Assembly: GCF_025398195.1 (NCBI RefSeq)
Contig: NZ_JAODNV010000007.1
Span: 1 to 64,000, forward strand
Source of the DNA: Chelativorans petroleitrophicus
Lineage (GTDB): Bacteria > Pseudomonadota > Alphaproteobacteria > Rhizobiales > Rhizobiaceae
Length of the DNA stretch: 64,000 nt
Direction of reading: 5' to 3'
Shown in pieces: positions 18,340-27,989 of the stretch. Position numbers and translations under genes: made by a program. The notes beneath the pieces are model-generated. The model saw nothing but the letters and a program-made list of their open reading frames with translations. It was not told where the DNA came from and ran no database searches. The stretch's first letter is position 1. Each line of letters opens with the position of its first letter.

Positions 18340-19422
18340 ATGACGATCCAGCACACCGTTCCTGCAGAGGTGCTCGGCCAGTTCGTGGCAGACCTTTTTG
18401 AAGCGGCGGGTCTTTCCGCCCAAGCGGCTAGGCGGGTCACCGACGCGTTGATCGAGGCCGACTTGTCCGGCAGGGGTTCCCACGGCGTCTTGCAGGCCGA
18501 CCGTTATCTCGCCCGTCTCATGTCCGGGGCGATGTCGACGGCCGAAAAGCCGCATATCGTCAGCGAATCCGGTGGAGCGGTGGTGCTCGATGCGGCGTAT
18601 ATGGAGGGCCATCTGGCCGCCGAGGAAGCCATCGCCATAGGCATAGCCAAGGCACGCGAGAATGGTGTCGCCGCCGTGGCCGTGCGCAACGCCCAGCACA
18701 TGGGGGTGGCGGGACGCTATGTGCGGATTGCGGCGGAAGCCAGTTGTGCCGCCATAGCGATGGGCAATGCCAAGCCGGTCATGCCTGCACCTGGCGGTGC
18801 CGAGCGCCTGGTCGGGACCAATCCCCTTGCCATTGGCATTCCGGCTAGCGGAAACCCGATCGTCATGGACATGGCCACGACGGCGGGCACCTTCGGGCGC
18901 GTTCGCGAGGCACACGCGGCCGGCCAACCCCTTCCGGAGGGCTGGGCAGTCGACGCCGAGGGAAAGCCGACGATCGACCCAGCGGCCGCCATGGCGGGCA
19001 TGCTCCTTCCCATGGGAGGAGCGAAAGGTTTCGCGCTTTCCTTCGCCATCGACCTCATGGCCGGGCTCCTGTCCAGCGGTGCATGGGGCGACAAGCTCGG
19101 CGAGGCCGGTGACGATACCACCAAGCCGCAGCTGTCATCCTACCTTTTCATCGTTCTGGACATCGCGCATTTCCGTGCGCTCCCAGGCTTTGTGGAGGAG
19201 GCTGACGCGGCGGTAAGGCGGGTGCGCCAATCGAAGCGAGCGTCCGGTGTCAAGCGCCTTTACACGCCGGGAGAGCGCAGCGCCGAAGCGCTCGCCAAGA
19301 GCAACGGAATGGTGAAACTTGCGCCGGCGGTCGCAAAGGCCCTGAGCGAGAAGGCGCGGGCTCTTGGCGTGGCCATTCCGCCCGCGCTTGAGGGTGAGGC
19401 AAGCACAGCCGCTATGGGATAG
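18340..19422 (+). CDS. Ldh2/malate dehydrogenase-like NAD(P)-dependent 2-hydroxyacid oxidoreductase
   Basis: The 360-aa protein belongs to the Ldh2 family (type 2 malate/L-lactate, ureidoglycolate and sulfolactate dehydrogenases). Landmarks are SGRGSHGVLQADRY, the catalytic-His region RNAQHMGVAGRY, VGTNPLAIGIP and MGGAKGFALSFAIDLMAGLLSS. It would oxidise a 2-hydroxy acid to a 2-oxo acid. A GGAG nine bases upstream supports the start at 18340; the longer frame from 18103 covers the preceding gene and is not used. Confidence 0.88.
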   Translation: MTIQHTVPAEVLGQFVADLFEAAGLSAQAARRVTDALIEADLSGRGSHGVLQADRYLARLMSGAMSTAEKPHIVSESGGAVVLDAAYMEGHLAAEEAIAIGIAKARENGVAAVAVRNAQHMGVAGRYVRIAAEASCAAIAMGNAKPVMPAPGGAERLVGTNPLAIGIPASGNPIVMDMATTAGTFGRVREAHAAGQPLPEGWAVDAEGKPTIDPAAAMAGMLLPMGGAKGFALSFAIDLMAGLLSSGAWGDKLGEAGDDTTKPQLSSYLFIVLDIAHFRALPGFVEEADAAVRRVRQSKRASGVKRLYTPGERSAEALAKSNGMVKLAPAVAKALSEKARALGVAIPPALEGEASTAAMG

Positions 19423-19510
19423 TGTTGGTGAGGCGGGCGCGATAAGTCGGTCCGCGCGCAGGGCACGGCAATATCTTTGGGCGACGCGTCGATCGCTGGG
19501 AGGAGAAATC

Positions 19511-19999
19511 ATGCACGAACGGGATTCAGCCCGACCGGGGGCAACCTTCAGTTCAAACATGCTCGCCGGAAGCATTTTTCTGTTTTTCGGCGCAGCCGCC
19601 ATGGTCCTCGGCTGGGGCTATGGTCTCGGTACGATGAGGCAGCCAGGAAGCGGTGCCCTCCCCGTCGTCATAGGCAGCGCGCTGGTTGCATTGGGCATCG
19701 TCCAACTCCTCGGAGCGGTGCGGGAAGCCGCAATGACGGCCGGTGCGCCAGCATTCCGCCGCTCTGAGCTGCGCCCGCTGGTGCTGATCCTCGGCGCCGT
19801 GTTCGCCTTCGCGGTGCTGATACTGCCTGCCGGCCTCATTCCCGCGCTGGTCGCACTCATCGTCATTTCGTGGTTTGCCCAGAAGGGCGGCCCGAAATGG
19901 GAAATCGCCGGCGCAATGGCGCTCGTCATCGCTGTCATCATCGCGATCTTCAAATACGGCCTGGGGCTGCCCCTACGGCTCTTCGTCTGGGGGTTCTAG
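19511..19999 (+). CDS. tctB: Tripartite tricarboxylate transporter small subunit TctB (system 2)
   Basis: A 162-aa TctB-like protein with four membrane helices and the family region MRQPGSGALPVVIGSALVALG. The ATG follows AGGAGA. It is five bases upstream of the second tctA, so the operon encodes two complete TTT membrane pairs. Confidence 0.85.
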   Translation: MHERDSARPGATFSSNMLAGSIFLFFGAAAMVLGWGYGLGTMRQPGSGALPVVIGSALVALGIVQLLGAVREAAMTAGAPAFRRSELRPLVLILGAVFAFAVLILPAGLIPALVALIVISWFAQKGGPKWEIAGAMALVIAVIIAIFKYGLGLPLRLFVWGF

Positions 20000-20003
20000 A
20001 AGC

Positions 20004-21503
20004 ATGGACGTCGTATCCCTCCTCGCCACGGGACTGCAGGTCGCCCTCAATCCAGTCAACCTGCTTTATTGCCTGATCGGCGTAAGCCTCGGTACGGCGA
20101 TCGGCGTGCTGCCGGGCGTGGGTCCCGTAATTACCATCGCACTCCTGCTGCCGCTCAGCTTCGGCCTGCCGGTGGAATCCTCCATCATTCTGCTGGCCGG
20201 CATCTATTACGGGGCCTCCTATGGCGGTTCGACCACGTCCATCCTGGTCAACCTTCCGGGCGAAGCCTCTTCCGCAGTAACCTGCATCGACGGCCACCAG
20301 ATGGCCAAGAAGGGCAGAGCGGGCGCTGCCTTGGCGGTGGCCGCGCTTGGGTCCTTCTTCGCCGGCACGGTGGGGACCCTGCTGATCGCGCTTGCCGGCC
20401 CGCCGCTTGCAGCCATTGCCATGCGCTTCGGCGCGGCCGAATATGCGGCGCTGGTGTTCGCCGCGCTGCTCATGGTCGCGACCATGACCCGAGGCGGAGC
20501 GGTCAAGGGAATTGGAGCCGCGTTGCTCGGCATCATATTCGGCCTCGCCGGTGCGGACGTCATGACCGGCGTCTTCCGCTTCACTTTTGGCGCGCCGGAG
20601 CTGCGCGACGGCATAGACTTTGCAGCGCTGGCGGTGGGTCTGTTCGCTATCGCCGAGATCATCGACAACATCTCCTCGCCGTCGCGCGACAACAGCTCGA
20701 CGAGCGCCATCGGCAGGCTGTGGCCAACGAAAGATGATTTCCGCAAGGCCTGGCCCGCCGTCCTGCGCGGCACCGGCATAGGTGCGCTGCTTGGCGTGCT
20801 GCCCGGGGCCGGCGTTGCCATGAGTTCTTTCTCGGCCTACATGGTTGAAAAGAACGTTGCGAAAGAGCCGGAACGGTTTGGCGAAGGCGCAATTGAGGGT
20901 GTGGCGGCGCCTGAATCTGCCAACAACGCGGCCGCGCAGACCGGCTTCATCCCCACATTGCTGCTCGGCATCCCCGGCAGCCCGGTGATGGCGCTGCTGC
21001 TCGGCGCGTTCATGATCCACGGCGTGGCGCCCGGGCCCCGGATGATGAGCGAGCATGCACCACTCTTCTGGGGGCTGATCGCCTCCATGTGGATCGGCAA
21101 CCTGTTCCTCGTCCTGCTGAACCTGCCACTGATCGGCCTCTGGGTTCGCCTCCTCAAGGTTCCCTACCACTGGCTCTACGTATTCGTGCTCGCCTTTGCC
21201 TGTGTCGGCGTCTTCACCATGGGATCGTCGGCGTTCCAGGTTTACGTGCTCATCTTCTTCGGCCTGCTCGGCTATCTGCTCAAGGCGGCGGGACTGAGCC
21301 CAGCCCTCTTCATCCTCGGCTTCATTCTCGGGCCGATGTTTGAGGAGAATTTCCGGCGCGCCATGGCCGTATCCCACGGCGATCCGCTGGTTTTCTTCCA
21401 GCGCCCGATTAGCCTGATATTCATCCTGCTGGGCCTGGCGATCCTCGCCCTCGCCACGACGTCCTTCGTGCGCCGCGGCCGCGAGGAGGCGGCCGAGGGT
21501 TAG
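20004..21503 (+). CDS. tctA: Tripartite tricarboxylate transporter large subunit TctA (system 2)
   Basis: This 499-aa TctA has the same landmarks as the first copy (PGVGPVITIALLLP, VTCIDGHQMAKKGRAG, PESANNAAAQTGFIP) and about 11-12 helices. The copies differ throughout, so this is an old duplication or separate acquisition rather than a recent one. It ends the operon and faces the minus-strand MmgE/PrpD gene; no strong terminator was seen between them. Confidence 0.92.
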   Translation: MDVVSLLATGLQVALNPVNLLYCLIGVSLGTAIGVLPGVGPVITIALLLPLSFGLPVESSIILLAGIYYGASYGGSTTSILVNLPGEASSAVTCIDGHQMAKKGRAGAALAVAALGSFFAGTVGTLLIALAGPPLAAIAMRFGAAEYAALVFAALLMVATMTRGGAVKGIGAALLGIIFGLAGADVMTGVFRFTFGAPELRDGIDFAALAVGLFAIAEIIDNISSPSRDNSSTSAIGRLWPTKDDFRKAWPAVLRGTGIGALLGVLPGAGVAMSSFSAYMVEKNVAKEPERFGEGAIEGVAAPESANNAAAQTGFIPTLLLGIPGSPVMALLLGAFMIHGVAPGPRMMSEHAPLFWGLIASMWIGNLFLVLLNLPLIGLWVRLLKVPYHWLYVFVLAFACVGVFTMGSSAFQVYVLIFFGLLGYLLKAAGLSPALFILGFILGPMFEENFRRAMAVSHGDPLVFFQRPISLIFILLGLAILALATTSFVRRGREEAAEG

Positions 21504-21548
21504 TCGGGAAGAGTCCCAATCAGGCGGTGGCGTCAGGGCGGCTTCGGC

Positions 21549-22940
21549 TCAATGCCGCGCCGTTCTCAGAGGCGAAAAGAACTTGTCGAGATCGGAAACC
21601 TGGTCGAGGCCCATGATGGCCTCGATCAGCGTGTTCGCCAGCGAGGCGGAGATGACGCCGTCGACATTGGCGCGGAACTTCTCCAGATACACCGAAGCCG
21701 GCGCCGGGTTCCTGGCCGTGCCCAGCATATCCTCGATGGTGTGGCTGATCGTTCGCCCATCCTGAAAGATCACCGAAACCACGCCGCGCGAGCGCAAGGT
21801 GTCGGCGGCCGCGATCGGATCGGCGACATGGACGACCTTGTCCGCCAGAGCGTTGATCCGCGGATCCCTCAGGCTGCTTTCGGCATAGGCATTCTTGTCG
21901 AACCGGCCGAGAACCAGCGCCTCGGCCACCGTGTGCTGAAGGCTGATCCGTCCGTGCCAAGAGGTTAGTGGCCGCCGCTTTTCCTCTACCGGTTCGCAGA
22001 CAGTATGAAACGAGCGCGGCATGATCTCGCAGCGGACCTCCGCGATCTGATCAAGATCGATCGCATGGTCTGCCCTCAAGTTGAGGGCTGCCGCGATGAA
22101 GGGCATCAGCGTGTAGGCACAGGGATAGAGCTTGGTTGCAATTGCAAGGGATTCCCAATGCGTTCCCAGCCTATCCGTAAGCTGTGCGAACCTGAACTCG
22201 GGCTGGGATTGCACGTAGCTTCTGAACCAGCCAAACTTACCTTCGAATACCTTGCCCGGCCCCGAGATTCCATGCGCGGCTAGTGCCATGGAGCGGATAG
22301 CCGCGGCCGCGGCAAATCCCACGTGCAGCGTTTTGGTCGAGGTGCCTTCCTCGAACGATGCGATGGAGCCGGCTGACAGGCTTGCCGCCGTTCCCACGGC
22401 ATCGACGGTCTGGCGAAGGGAAAGCCCGCGCAGCCTTGCGGCGGAATAGGTGGCGCCGAACACGCCGTAGACGCTGGTGGGGTGAAGGCCGAGTTCGTGC
22501 ATCCGGATCGGCGAGACAAGCCCAAGGCGGCACAGGATTTCCGAGCCTATGATGACGGCCTCCAGCCACTGGCGGCCGGAAAGCCCGAGCGCCTGCGCAA
22601 GCGGCAGGCTTGCAGAGACGATGACGCCGGTGGGGTGGATGTTGCTGGCGATGTGGGTGTCGTCGAACTCGAGCACCGCCGAGGCTACGCCATTGACGAA
22701 AGCAGCCCCTGCAAGCGACGTTTGGGCCGGCGACATGAGGGCGTAAGCCCCGGTGCCGCCCGCATCGGCATCGGCATGAGCGCGTTCCGCAGCGGCCACC
22801 GTTGGATGGCTGTAGGTGGCGATCATGACACCGATGATGTCGAGGATGCGCAACTTGGCGTTTTCGATCACCTCGGCGGGAGCGTCTTCCAGGGAAAACG
22901 CCAGAGCCCATTCCGCAAGCTTCGTGCTCAACGTCGTCAT
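21549..22940 (-). CDS. MmgE/PrpD family protein
   Basis: The 463-aa protein belongs to the MmgE/PrpD superfamily (2-methylcitrate dehydratase, cis-aconitate decarboxylase, iminodisuccinate epimerase and others). Landmarks are VLEFDDTHIASNIHPTGVIVSA and HELGLHPTSVYGVFGA. The family catalyses dehydration, decarboxylation or epimerisation of polycarboxylic acids, so its presence supports a di- or tricarboxylate-like substrate. I chose the start at 22940 (MTTLSTKLAEWAL). It is downstream of a tctC gene on the same strand. Confidence 0.88.
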   Translation of the reverse strand: MTTLSTKLAEWALAFSLEDAPAEVIENAKLRILDIIGVMIATYSHPTVAAAERAHADADAGGTGAYALMSPAQTSLAGAAFVNGVASAVLEFDDTHIASNIHPTGVIVSASLPLAQALGLSGRQWLEAVIIGSEILCRLGLVSPIRMHELGLHPTSVYGVFGATYSAARLRGLSLRQTVDAVGTAASLSAGSIASFEEGTSTKTLHVGFAAAAAIRSMALAAHGISGPGKVFEGKFGWFRSYVQSQPEFRFAQLTDRLGTHWESLAIATKLYPCAYTLMPFIAAALNLRADHAIDLDQIAEVRCEIMPRSFHTVCEPVEEKRRPLTSWHGRISLQHTVAEALVLGRFDKNAYAESSLRDPRINALADKVVHVADPIAAADTLRSRGVVSVIFQDGRTISHTIEDMLGTARNPAPASVYLEKFRANVDGVISASLANTLIEAIMGLDQVSDLDKFFSPLRTARH

Positions 22941-23021
22941 TGATGGAGTATCCCGAATGGCGGCAGACGAACAAAGGTCCGGCGGCATACCGATACCGCC
23001 GGACCGAAAGGATGCCGGACG

Positions 23022-23990
23022 CTACTGCTTCAGCCCCATCTTGCGCAGCAGCTCATCGTAATTGTGATATTCGGCCTCGAGATCCGCCTGAAGATCGCTT
23101 CCGCCTAAGAAACGCGGCGTGACGCCGGAGCGAACCAGAAGCTCGGTGAACTCCGCGGTTTTGCTGGCGTCCTCCAGCGCGCTTTCGAGAAGTGCGATGA
23201 GTTCCTCAGGCATTCCCGCTGGCCCCATGATCATCTGCAGGCCGGTCCCACGGATGGAGGGATAGCCGGCCTCGGCCAGTGTCGGAACGTCGGGGAAGTC
23301 CTCAAAGCGCTTGTCGCCGGGCACGGCCAGCGGGGTCACCGCACCCTGGCGCGCCTGCGGGATGGCGGCAGCGTCGAGCATGAACTGCACGTCGCCTGAA
23401 AGGACGGCCTGGACCACCTGAGATGCGCCCGAATAGGGAATGTGGTTAGCCTCGATGCCGATATTGGCGAGCATGTCGACAGTGGCGATATGGCCCGTCG
23501 AACCGACGCCAACCGAACCGAAATTGAGCTCGCCCGGATGCTCCTTGGCATAGGCTACGAACTCCTCGAAGTTGCTCACGGGCAGAGACTTGGAGGCGAC
23601 CAGCATGCGCGGCGCTTCACTCACATTGGCAATCGCCACGAGGTCTTTAAGGGGATCAAATCCCACCGGCGCCAAATGCGGAGCGGTGGTGATGATCGCG
23701 TTGCCCGCAAGCAGCAGGGTCGACCCGTCGGGTGCCGCCCTCGCAACGCGCTCGGCGCCGATCGTTCCGCTGGCGCCCCCGACATTCTCCACGATGAAGT
23801 CAGCCGTGAATCGTTTGCTCAATTCGTCGGCGACGAGGCGACCGACCGTATCGCCGGTGCCCCCGGCCGAATAGGGAACAACGACGGTCACCGTATCGAC
23901 GGGGTAGGGCTGTTGCTCCTGTGCCGTTGCCACAGGTGCAGATAACGCCGAAGTGAAAAGCGCAGTCAGCGCGGCAACCAATCGTTTCAT
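23022..23990 (-). CDS. Periplasmic tricarboxylate-type binding protein TctC (Bug family), system 2
   Basis: A 322-aa Bug-type receptor with a signal peptide (MKRLVAALTALFTSALSAPVATA) and landmarks PYSAGGTGDTVGRLV and NVGGASGTIGAERVA. GGAGG precedes the ATG at 23990. It lies 81 bases upstream of the MmgE/PrpD gene and about 75 bases downstream of an IclR-type palindrome. It probably serves one of the two TctAB pairs encoded on the other strand. Confidence 0.9.
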   Translation of the reverse strand: MKRLVAALTALFTSALSAPVATAQEQQPYPVDTVTVVVPYSAGGTGDTVGRLVADELSKRFTADFIVENVGGASGTIGAERVARAAPDGSTLLLAGNAIITTAPHLAPVGFDPLKDLVAIANVSEAPRMLVASKSLPVSNFEEFVAYAKEHPGELNFGSVGVGSTGHIATVDMLANIGIEANHIPYSGASQVVQAVLSGDVQFMLDAAAIPQARQGAVTPLAVPGDKRFEDFPDVPTLAEAGYPSIRGTGLQMIMGPAGMPEELIALLESALEDASKTAEFTELLVRSGVTPRFLGGSDLQADLEAEYHNYDELLRKMGLKQ

Positions 23991-24065
23991 GTTGTTTCCT
24001 CCCAAAGGTGCAGATTGCCGGGCATTATGCGCTGACGGCTAGTCTGTCGACAGCGAGTGCCAGCC

Positions 24066-24082
24066 ATTCCACCTGCCGGAAT
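24066..24082. promoter_or_regulatory. Putative IclR-type operator 2
   Basis: ATTCCACCTGCCGGAAT matches RTTCCRN5CGGAAY. It lies about 75 bases upstream of the minus-strand tctC start, just beyond the iclR stop codon, in the promoter of the tctC-prpD unit. Confidence 0.65.
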
Positions 24083-24107
24083 CGTGCAGATGCCAGCGGC
24101 TATCGAT

Positions 24108-24890
24108 CTACGCCAGTGAACTCTTGTTGATCCTTGCAAGATCCTGCGAGATCTCCCGGGCCGTCGCCTGCAGCACGGGGACGTACCGTTCGCATGCCTC
24201 GCTCAGGGAGGAGAAGGCGGAAGTGAAATAGGTAAGCCCGAAGCTCGCGATCACGCGGCCCGACTCGTTCAGGATCGGCACCGCGATCGTATTGGAGTTC
24301 TTGGGCTCCACATGCGGCGATCGTACGGCATAACCCTGGCGCCTAACCTGGGCGACCAGCTTGTTGAGCCTCTCGGGTTGGTGGGCGAGACTGTCCTCCG
24401 GATCGTTGGACTTGCGCAGCATGTCGACAATGAGCTCGAATTCCTCACGCGGCGTGAAGGCAAGATAAGCGAGCCCCATGCCGCGAGTGATCAGCGGCAG
24501 CCGCATGTTTACGGTCTTGTGGAACGGCGACATAGTGCTGTCCGGCACGGTGCTGAAACGCACCACCACCGCATCCCTATCGAGCAGCGAAATCGAAACC
24601 GGCCACTGATGCTTGCGCGTGACCGCGATCGCCCAAGGCCGGCCCGCCTCGACCACCATCGGCTCCTTGTGGAACCCGGAACTCAATGAGCTGACCAGCG
24701 CGCTGACCTGATAGCCTCCCAGCCGCGGGTCGTTTTCCACATAGCCAAGTTCCTCGAACGTCCTGAGAATGCGCACAAGCGTCGCCTTCGGCAGGCCTGT
24801 TCGGGCGTGCAGATGGGCGATGGACGTGTAGGGCTGCATATTCATCTCCTGCAGCACGAGCATCGCCCGCTCAATCGCCCGTATACCCAT
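24108..24890 (-). CDS. IclR-family transcriptional regulator
   Basis: The 260-aa protein has an N-terminal winged helix-turn-helix (about residues 1-65, AIERAMLVLQEMN and TGLPKATLVRILRTFEELGYV) and a C-terminal effector domain (about 75-255). The family usually controls neighbouring catabolic genes in response to a small acid. It lies near the middle of the cluster, with palindromes on both sides and in three other promoters, so it is the obvious candidate regulator of the whole island, probably including itself. Confidence 0.92.
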   Translation of the reverse strand: MGIRAIERAMLVLQEMNMQPYTSIAHLHARTGLPKATLVRILRTFEELGYVENDPRLGGYQVSALVSSLSSGFHKEPMVVEAGRPWAIAVTRKHQWPVSISLLDRDAVVVRFSTVPDSTMSPFHKTVNMRLPLITRGMGLAYLAFTPREEFELIVDMLRKSNDPEDSLAHQPERLNKLVAQVRRQGYAVRSPHVEPKNSNTIAVPILNESGRVIASFGLTYFTSAFSSLSEACERYVPVLQATAREISQDLARINKSSLA

Positions 24891-24904
24891 CTCGAACGGC
24901 CCCT

Positions 24905-24921
24905 ATTCCACCAGACGGAAC
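24905..24921. promoter_or_regulatory. Putative IclR-type operator 3
   Basis: ATTCCACCAGACGGAAC matches RTTCCRN5CGGAAY. It lies 15 bases upstream of iclR and about 75 bases upstream of the divergent catabolic operon starting at 24996, so it could mediate both autoregulation and operon control. Confidence 0.7.
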
Positions 24922-24995
24922 ATTGAAATGGCATACGTTGTGATGTCGCTGAGTCAAGCTCTAAGCCCAAGTTGCGTAGTGCAACGGAGGTCCAG

Positions 24996-25934
24996 ATGGG
25001 TTCGGCGGAAAATCGTGAGGCGGCGCGCGCTTTGATGGCGCAGATTGACGACGCGCAGGCTGACAGGCTTCTGCGCGGTGCGGTGGACCTTCACGTTCAC
25101 TCCGGTCCATCGACCATGCCGCGGCAGGTCGATCACTTCCAGGCCGTGGAAGAAGCGGCCGCGGCCGGTATGCGCGGCATTCTTTTCAAGGACCATCATT
25201 ATTCCGTCGCTCCGTTCATCCCGCTCATGGAACGGGTGCTCGGGCACTTGAACGTGGCGATGTATGGTGGCCTTGTGCTCAACAACAGCACGGGCGGGTT
25301 CAACCCATTCGTTGTGGATGCCCAGCTCAAGCAGGGCGCCAAGCTGATCTGGATGCCGACGGCCCAAGCCGCCAATCACATCCGCAGCTCCCACCGCAAG
25401 CAGCGGCTTGCCTCCAATGTGCAGCTCAGGCCTTCTCCCGGCCTCACCGTCGTCGATCCCTATGGGGAGATTCTTGATGAGGTGAAGCAGATCCTGGATT
25501 CGATCGCCGAGTTCGATGCGATCCTCTCCTCGGGCCACCTTCATGTCTGGGAAATCTGGAAGCTGTTCACGGAGGCCAAGAAGCGCGGCGTCAAGCGGCT
25601 CCTGGTCAACCATCCCATGTATGGCCTGCACTTCACCTATGAAGACATCAAGGAGATGGCCGAATTCGGCGCGCTCATAGAGCAGTCGGCGTGCCTTTAC
25701 ATCGATTCCCGCTTCAATGTGTTCTCACCAGAGGAACTGAGGGAGCACATCCTGGCGGCAGGCGTCGCCCATTCCTCGATCGGGTCCGATCTCGGGCAGG
25801 TGGACAACCCCACCCCGGTGGAAGGGCTGCGGCAAGCGATCAAGCTTTGCCTCGCGCTCGGCTTTTCGGAGGACGACGTGCGCATGATGGTGCGCGACAA
25901 TCCCGCCAGGCTGGTGGGGCTGGACGTCGAATAG
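24996..25934 (+). CDS. DUF6282-like amidohydrolase-fold protein
   Basis: The 312-aa protein contains DLHVHSGPS near residue 31 and FKDHHYS near 66, a His-rich pattern like the metal site of amidohydrolase/PHP-type hydrolases, plus NHPMYG and SDLGQ later. I recall such proteins as DUF6282, with no established reaction. GGAGG five bases before the ATG at 24996 decides the start. It leads an operon with a TRAP permease, so a hydrolytic first step (amide, lactone or ester) on the imported compound is conceivable. Confidence 0.75.
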   Translation: MGSAENREAARALMAQIDDAQADRLLRGAVDLHVHSGPSTMPRQVDHFQAVEEAAAAGMRGILFKDHHYSVAPFIPLMERVLGHLNVAMYGGLVLNNSTGGFNPFVVDAQLKQGAKLIWMPTAQAANHIRSSHRKQRLASNVQLRPSPGLTVVDPYGEILDEVKQILDSIAEFDAILSSGHLHVWEIWKLFTEAKKRGVKRLLVNHPMYGLHFTYEDIKEMAEFGALIEQSACLYIDSRFNVFSPEELREHILAAGVAHSSIGSDLGQVDNPTPVEGLRQAIKLCLALGFSEDDVRMMVRDNPARLVGLDVE

Positions 25935-25943
25935 GGGAATGAA

Positions 25944-27965
25944 ATGACCGCGGGAGGAGTGAAAGTGGAACCGGATATGGCCGACGTCGAGCAAGAGGCG
26001 GCGCAGTTCGAATCCGGGCCGCGCAATCTCTCCGGTCTGCCACGGCTCATCGTCCGAATCATCGCGGCAATCATCCTGATCCTGGCGGTGAACCAGACTT
26101 TCAATCTGGGCTTCCTCGTCGGCTGGACGCTGATCGACCTGCGTTACTACTACGCGATGATCGCGCTGGGCCTGTTCGCCTGCTTTATGGTCTATCCCCT
26201 GCGCTCCGGCCGCCTCGATTCTCCGCCTGCATGGTACGACTGGGTGCTGGGAGTGGCCGCCCTTGTCGTGTGCGGATATTTCTTCGCCAACGCGTTCAAC
26301 ATCGCCCTGCGCGGCTGGGAGATGGCACCGCCGGAGTTGGCCGTCTACTTCTCCTTTGCATTGTGGCTCCTGGTACTGGAGGGTGGACGGCGTGCTGGCG
26401 GACTGCCGTTGGCTATCATTGTCGGGGTACTGTCGCTCTATCCCATCTACACCGACTATTTGCCAACTGCGATTGCCGGCTTCGGCTCTCCGCCGAGTTA
26501 CACGGCCGCCTATCACGCGATGGGTTCGGAAAGCATCCTCGGCATCCCGCTTCGCACCTTCGCACAGCTTATCATAGGCTTCCTGCTGTTCGGCGCCGCC
26601 TTGCAGCAGACGGGCGCCGGCTCGTTCTTCATGAACCTGTCCTTCGCGCTTTTGGGTAAGGTGCGTGGCGGCCCTGCCAAGGTGGCAATCTTTTCGAGTG
26701 GACTGCTTGGCTCGATGAGCGGCAGCGTCATCACCAACGTGCTGACGACCGGGGTGATGACGATTCCTGCCATGCGGCGGACAGGCATCCGCGGCACGGT
26801 AGCGGCCGGCGTCGAGACCTGTGCCTCGACCGGCGGCGTCCTGATGCCGCCCATCATGGGCGCGACGGCCTTCGTCATGGCTTCGTTCATGAACGTGCCT
26901 TATGCCGAAATAGCGCTTGCCGCGGTCATACCGTCAGTCCTCTACTTCTTCGGCCTCTTCGTGCAGATCGACGGGCTTGCCGCCAGGGAGAACCTGAAGG
27001 GTTTGCCGGCGGACGAACTGCCCTCGCTTCGCACGACCCTCAAGGAGGGCTGGTATTACATCTTCGCGTTCGGGCTGCTCATCTACATGCTTCTGGTCAT
27101 GCGGCGCGAGGCGCTGGCGCCCTTCTATGCCACGCCGCTGCTCATCCTGCTGAACCAGCTTTTCTCGAAACGCCATCGCTGGGGCTGGGCGGATGTCGGC
27201 CGCTTCTTCGACGCTCTCGGCGCGCTGTTCGCCAATATGGTCTGCATCCTCGCCGCCGTCGGCATGATCATCGGTGCGTTGTCGATGACGGGCGTGGCTG
27301 CCACGCTGGTCAACGACCTCCTACGCCTTGCGGGCGGCAGCCCGACGCTTCTGCTTCTGATGGGTGCCATCACCGGCCTGATCCTCGGCACGGGCATGAC
27401 TTCGACCGCGGCCTATATCTTTCTGGCGATCCTCCTCGCTCCCGCGCTCATACAAGTCGGCCTCGAACCGATGGCCGTCCACATGTTCATCTTCTACTGG
27501 GGTATGCTGTCCTTCATCACGCCGCCCGTGGCTCTCGGCGCATTTGCGGCAGCGTCCCTCGCAAAAACGCCGCCGATGCAGACGGGGTTTGAGGCCATGC
27601 GGCTCGGCAGCGTCATCTACTTCGTTCCCTTCCTCTTCGTTTACGAGCCCGCGCTGGTGTTACAGGGAAGCGCCGCGACGATCGCCCTCTACACCGCCCT
27701 CGCGCTGGCAGGCGTTGCGCTCTTTGCCTACGCCATGCAGGGATATCTGCCCCTGGTCGGGCCGCTTTTTCCGTCGCGATGGTATGGAATTCCGCTACGC
27801 ATTGTCCTGCTTGTCGCGGCCATACTGATCGCGATGCCGGCCGACATCATTCCCGGATGGACGGACCTGGACCTCGTCCTGCTTGCACTCGCGCTCGTCG
27901 TCCCGGTGGTCGTATTCGCACTTTTCGAGAACCAGAGCGCGGTGCGCCAATCCACTTCCGCGTAA
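25944..27965 (+). CDS. TRAP transporter fused permease (DctQ-DctM type)
   Basis: The 673-aa polytopic protein is a TRAP transporter with the small and large membrane subunits fused. Landmarks are the DctM region GLLGSMSGSVITNVLTTGVMTIPAM and ETCASTGGVLMPPIMGATAFVMA. Fused permeases of this type normally pair with TAXI-family receptors, and a TAXI receptor gene lies at 36509-37657 under the same type of operator. It imports an organic acid with a cation gradient. Confidence 0.92.
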   Translation: MTAGGVKVEPDMADVEQEAAQFESGPRNLSGLPRLIVRIIAAIILILAVNQTFNLGFLVGWTLIDLRYYYAMIALGLFACFMVYPLRSGRLDSPPAWYDWVLGVAALVVCGYFFANAFNIALRGWEMAPPELAVYFSFALWLLVLEGGRRAGGLPLAIIVGVLSLYPIYTDYLPTAIAGFGSPPSYTAAYHAMGSESILGIPLRTFAQLIIGFLLFGAALQQTGAGSFFMNLSFALLGKVRGGPAKVAIFSSGLLGSMSGSVITNVLTTGVMTIPAMRRTGIRGTVAAGVETCASTGGVLMPPIMGATAFVMASFMNVPYAEIALAAVIPSVLYFFGLFVQIDGLAARENLKGLPADELPSLRTTLKEGWYYIFAFGLLIYMLLVMRREALAPFYATPLLILLNQLFSKRHRWGWADVGRFFDALGALFANMVCILAAVGMIIGALSMTGVAATLVNDLLRLAGGSPTLLLLMGAITGLILGTGMTSTAAYIFLAILLAPALIQVGLEPMAVHMFIFYWGMLSFITPPVALGAFAAASLAKTPPMQTGFEAMRLGSVIYFVPFLFVYEPALVLQGSAATIALYTALALAGVALFAYAMQGYLPLVGPLFPSRWYGIPLRIVLLVAAILIAMPADIIPGWTDLDLVLLALALVVPVVVFALFENQSAVRQSTSA

Positions 27966-27989
27966 GCCCTATATTTCAAGGAGACGCAC

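Noticed and set aside
19950-21377. A 475-codon minus-strand open frame
   Set aside because: It mirrors the second tctA and has no domain of its own.
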